The position numbers were made by a program, and so were the translations under genes. From Candidatus Krumholzibacteriia bacterium (GTDB lineage Bacteria; Krumholzibacteriota; Krumholzibacteriia; LZORAL124-64-63), in contig DAOWLV010000171.1 of the NCBI GenBank assembly GCA_030643455.1, forward strand, positions 1 through 6,867: a DNA stretch of 6,867 bases, given 5' to 3'. Positions 5,746 through 6,867 of this stretch are shown one piece after another; the stretch's first letter is position 1, and every line of letters begins with the position of its first letter. The notes beneath the pieces were generated by a model. That model was not told the DNA's origin and did not search any database. It saw nothing but the letters and a program-made list of their open reading frames with translations.

Positions 5746-5775
5746 ATGATAAAAAAAACAAGAGAAGGTTTGCAA
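5746..5775 (-). promoter_or_regulatory. Candidate promoter of the toxin-antitoxin operon
   Basis: On the minus strand TTGCAA (5775-5770) and TATCAT (5751-5746) are separated by 18 bases that include an eight-T run. The -10 matches consensus at 5/6 and the -35 at 4/6. Transcription would start some 15 bases before the GTG at 5722. The -35 overlaps one of the TGCAAAG repeats, so antitoxin binding there would repress the operon. Confidence 0.4.
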
Positions 5776-5787
5776 AGAACTGCAAAG
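5771..5787. repeat. Direct repeats TGCAAAG, candidate antitoxin operator
   Basis: TGCAAAG occurs at 5771-5777 and 5781-5787, exactly 10 bases apart and therefore on the same face of the helix. The first copy is also part of an 8-base palindrome TTTGCAAA (5769-5776). The position over the proposed -35 suits autoregulation by the helix-turn-helix antitoxin. Binding is inferred from location only. Confidence 0.35.
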
Positions 5788-5880
5788 CACCGACCAATTA
5801 TGTTGAATTCCCTAATTGATTATTTGGAGTGTGATTGAAAAATCATGAGGATCGAAACTGTGGAAACGTCGACGCCACGC

Positions 5881-5909
5881 GTTGACTGGAGGCTTGTATT
5901 TCCGTCAAC
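5881..5909 (-). terminator. Stem-loop 9 bases after the DUF2779 stop codon
   Basis: GTTGAC (5881-5886) pairs with GTCAAC (5904-5909), and after a one-base bulge GGA (5888-5890) pairs with TCC (5901-5903), around a 10-base loop. It is well placed to end or protect the DUF2779 transcript. However, no T-run follows on the minus strand, so it is not a classical intrinsic terminator. Confidence 0.3.
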
Positions 5910-5918
5910 CTGGAAACC

Positions 5919-6867
5919 CTACCCCACCAACTTTTCCAGCCGCCGCAGGATCTCGACCATGGCCATGGTGTCCAGCTTGCAGTACTCGAGCAGGTTCTTG
6001 AAGATCAAGGCACGCTCCTTGGCCGTGACGTTTCCATACAGCGCATGCTGGTACTGGCGGGCGGCCTGGTTGCCGTCGCCGATGGCCAGGTCGTCGTAGT
6101 CGAAATCGGTCAGGGCCGGAAGCACGGCTTTCAGCGAGCAGTTGCCCTTTTGCCGCGGGTGGTAGACCCAGAAGGAGCGGAAGGGAATGATCAGATCGTC
6201 CATGCGTTCGACCAGGTTGGCCAGGTGTTCTGCCTCGGCGGGAAACACCTCGGCCAGATCCTCCAGCACGCCCTTCTCGAAACCCATGTTCCAGCACAGG
6301 ACGGTGCCGTCGGGTCCGATGGCCTTCAGGGCTTCGATGAGGCCACCCCGGGGATCGCCGGGCAAGGGCTGTTCGTTCCAGGTGGCCAGGTACTCCACGT
6401 GTTCAGGCCGGGCGCCGGGTTCCTGCTGGATGTGCAGCGAGAACTGGAAGGGAATCCGCTGGTAGGGTCGCATTCCCGGCAACGGCGGGATGGCCGGGTT
6501 CATGGTCTCGAAATCCAGGTGATAAAGGGGATACTTCAATCCACCCAGCCAGCGGTGCAGTGCCTTGTGGTCAACCTGGACCTCGCCGGCGATCAAGGCC
6601 TTCTTCTGGATTTCCTGGCGCGGGGTCAGCTTGGCGGCGGGGATGTCGGTGATGGAAAAAAGGCCCTCGTCCAGAAACCCGAAGGCCCGGGAGCCGGCGC
6701 GGTACAGATCGGTCACGTTGTCGTCGGGCAGGACCGACCAGCACACCTCCTTGAGGGGACAAGTGTAGGGACTGGTGCAGCGCGTCCCGATGGGCGTGTC
6801 GGGATCGGGCCCGGCGATGGTATCGAACATCCTGTTCAGGGCCGCGGGCACGTATTCGATGAGCCGC
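5919..6867 (-). CDS. DUF2779 family protein, putative DEDDy-type nuclease, 3' part (5' end outside window)
   Basis: The frame is open to the right edge, so the GTG at 6851 is internal and about 315 C-terminal residues are visible. Three cysteines near the visible start, C-x5-C-x5-C followed by W (TRCTSPYTCPLKEVCW, visible residues 30, 36 and 42), match the cysteine cluster preceding the DUF2779 domain. Such clusters in RecB/Cas4-like nucleases hold an iron-sulphur centre. From about residue 112 an RNase-H-like fold begins: YHLDFET (D118, E120), CWNMGFEKG (N193, E197, in the place of exonuclease motif II), and YCKLD (Y295, D299), a match to the YxxxD motif of DEDDy 3'-5' exonucleases. The missing N-terminal part probably carries a PD-(D/E)XK-like domain. 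Substrate and role are unknown; DNA repair or defence is possible. The family call is fairly firm and nuclease activity is inference. The toxin-antitoxin pair lies downstream on the same strand, but the 196-base gap argues against one operon. Confidence 0.78.
   Translation of the reverse strand, partial: RLIEYVPAALNRMFDTIAGPDPDTPIGTRCTSPYTCPLKEVCWSVLPDDNVTDLYRAGSRAFGFLDEGLFSITDIPAAKLTPRQEIQKKALIAGEVQVDHKALHRWLGGLKYPLYHLDFETMNPAIPPLPGMRPYQRIPFQFSLHIQQEPGARPEHVEYLATWNEQPLPGDPRGGLIEALKAIGPDGTVLCWNMGFEKGVLEDLAEVFPAEAEHLANLVERMDDLIIPFRSFWVYHPRQKGNCSLKAVLPALTDFDYDDLAIGDGNQAARQYQHALYGNVTAKERALIFKNLLEYCKLDTMAMVEILRRLEKLVG

Larger units (their letters stand above)
5723..5918. other. AT-rich intergenic region upstream of the toxin-antitoxin pair
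   Basis: This 196-base gap lies between the end of the DUF2779 gene and the toxin GTG. Its left 120 bases are about 33% GC by count, against about 68% in a 60-base sample of the adjoining gene. It contains the candidate toxin promoter, the TGCAAAG direct repeats, CAATTA/TAATTG arms (5795-5800 and 5813-5818) flanking a GAATTC, a small TGATT-GAAA-AATCA hairpin (5832-5845), and a stem-loop just after the DUF2779 stop (5881-5909). I see no convincing gene in it. Confidence 0.6.

Noticed and set aside
5905..6297. Minus-strand open frame of 130 codons overlapping the DUF2779 gene in another frame
   Set aside because: It is rich in Gly, Arg and Pro as expected from an out-of-frame GC-rich gene, while the DUF2779 frame holds LDFET and YCKLD motifs.
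1..6867. tRNA, rRNA, CRISPR array, riboswitch or insertion sequence
   Set aside because: No cloverleaf-like or rRNA-like segment, no regularly spaced long repeats, no transposase frame and no flanking terminal repeats were seen.

Overview
The window is a 6.9 kb piece of bacterial chromosome. Most of it is GC-rich (about 60% or higher by eye), with one clearly AT-richer patch around 5.04-5.87 kb. The gene set (a tandem SagB-type nitroreductase, an HD-GYP protein with a helical partner, an AtpZ-like protein, a DUF2779 nuclease-like protein) suggests a Gram-negative, free-living bacterium, perhaps of the Desulfobacterota or a neighbouring group. No ribosomal or other phylogenetic marker is present, so this placement is a guess. 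I see no tRNA, rRNA, CRISPR array or insertion sequence.

Layout. (1) 1-969, plus strand: the 3' part of a two-domain SagB/ThcOx-type FMN nitroreductase, entering from the left edge. (2) 4452-966, minus strand: a tight two-gene operon. It encodes a 657-residue helical-repeat-like protein of unknown function, then a 502-residue HD-GYP protein that is probably a cyclic-di-GMP phosphodiesterase. The HD-GYP stop codon overlaps the nitroreductase stop codon inside a single CTAG. (3) 4453-4597: a divergent promoter region with a striking inverted repeat. (4) 4598-5008, plus strand: a small two-helix membrane protein of the AtpZ/AtpI family, standing alone without ATP synthase genes and ending in a G-quadruplex motif. 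(5) 5722-5042, minus strand: a HigBA-type toxin-antitoxin pair (toxin first), AT-richer than its surroundings and probably acquired horizontally. (6) 5723-5918: an AT-rich intergenic stretch with a candidate toxin promoter and direct repeats. (7) 5919 to the right edge, minus strand: the 3' part of a DUF2779 protein combining a cysteine cluster with a DEDDy-exonuclease-like domain.

How the parts fit together. The best candidate for an undescribed system is the 657-residue protein plus HD-GYP pair. The genes are translationally adjacent, and both proteins appear to start with the same roughly 100-residue module (a Y..xH...KxV segment, then a beta-rich segment and a paired helix), which suggests a common partner or ligand. 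The pair is transcribed divergently from the AtpZ-like gene across an inverted repeat whose two arms each face one gene, so shared control is possible. The toxin-antitoxin pair and the DUF2779 gene look like accessory content. The nitroreductase cannot be assigned to a pathway because its upstream context lies outside the window.
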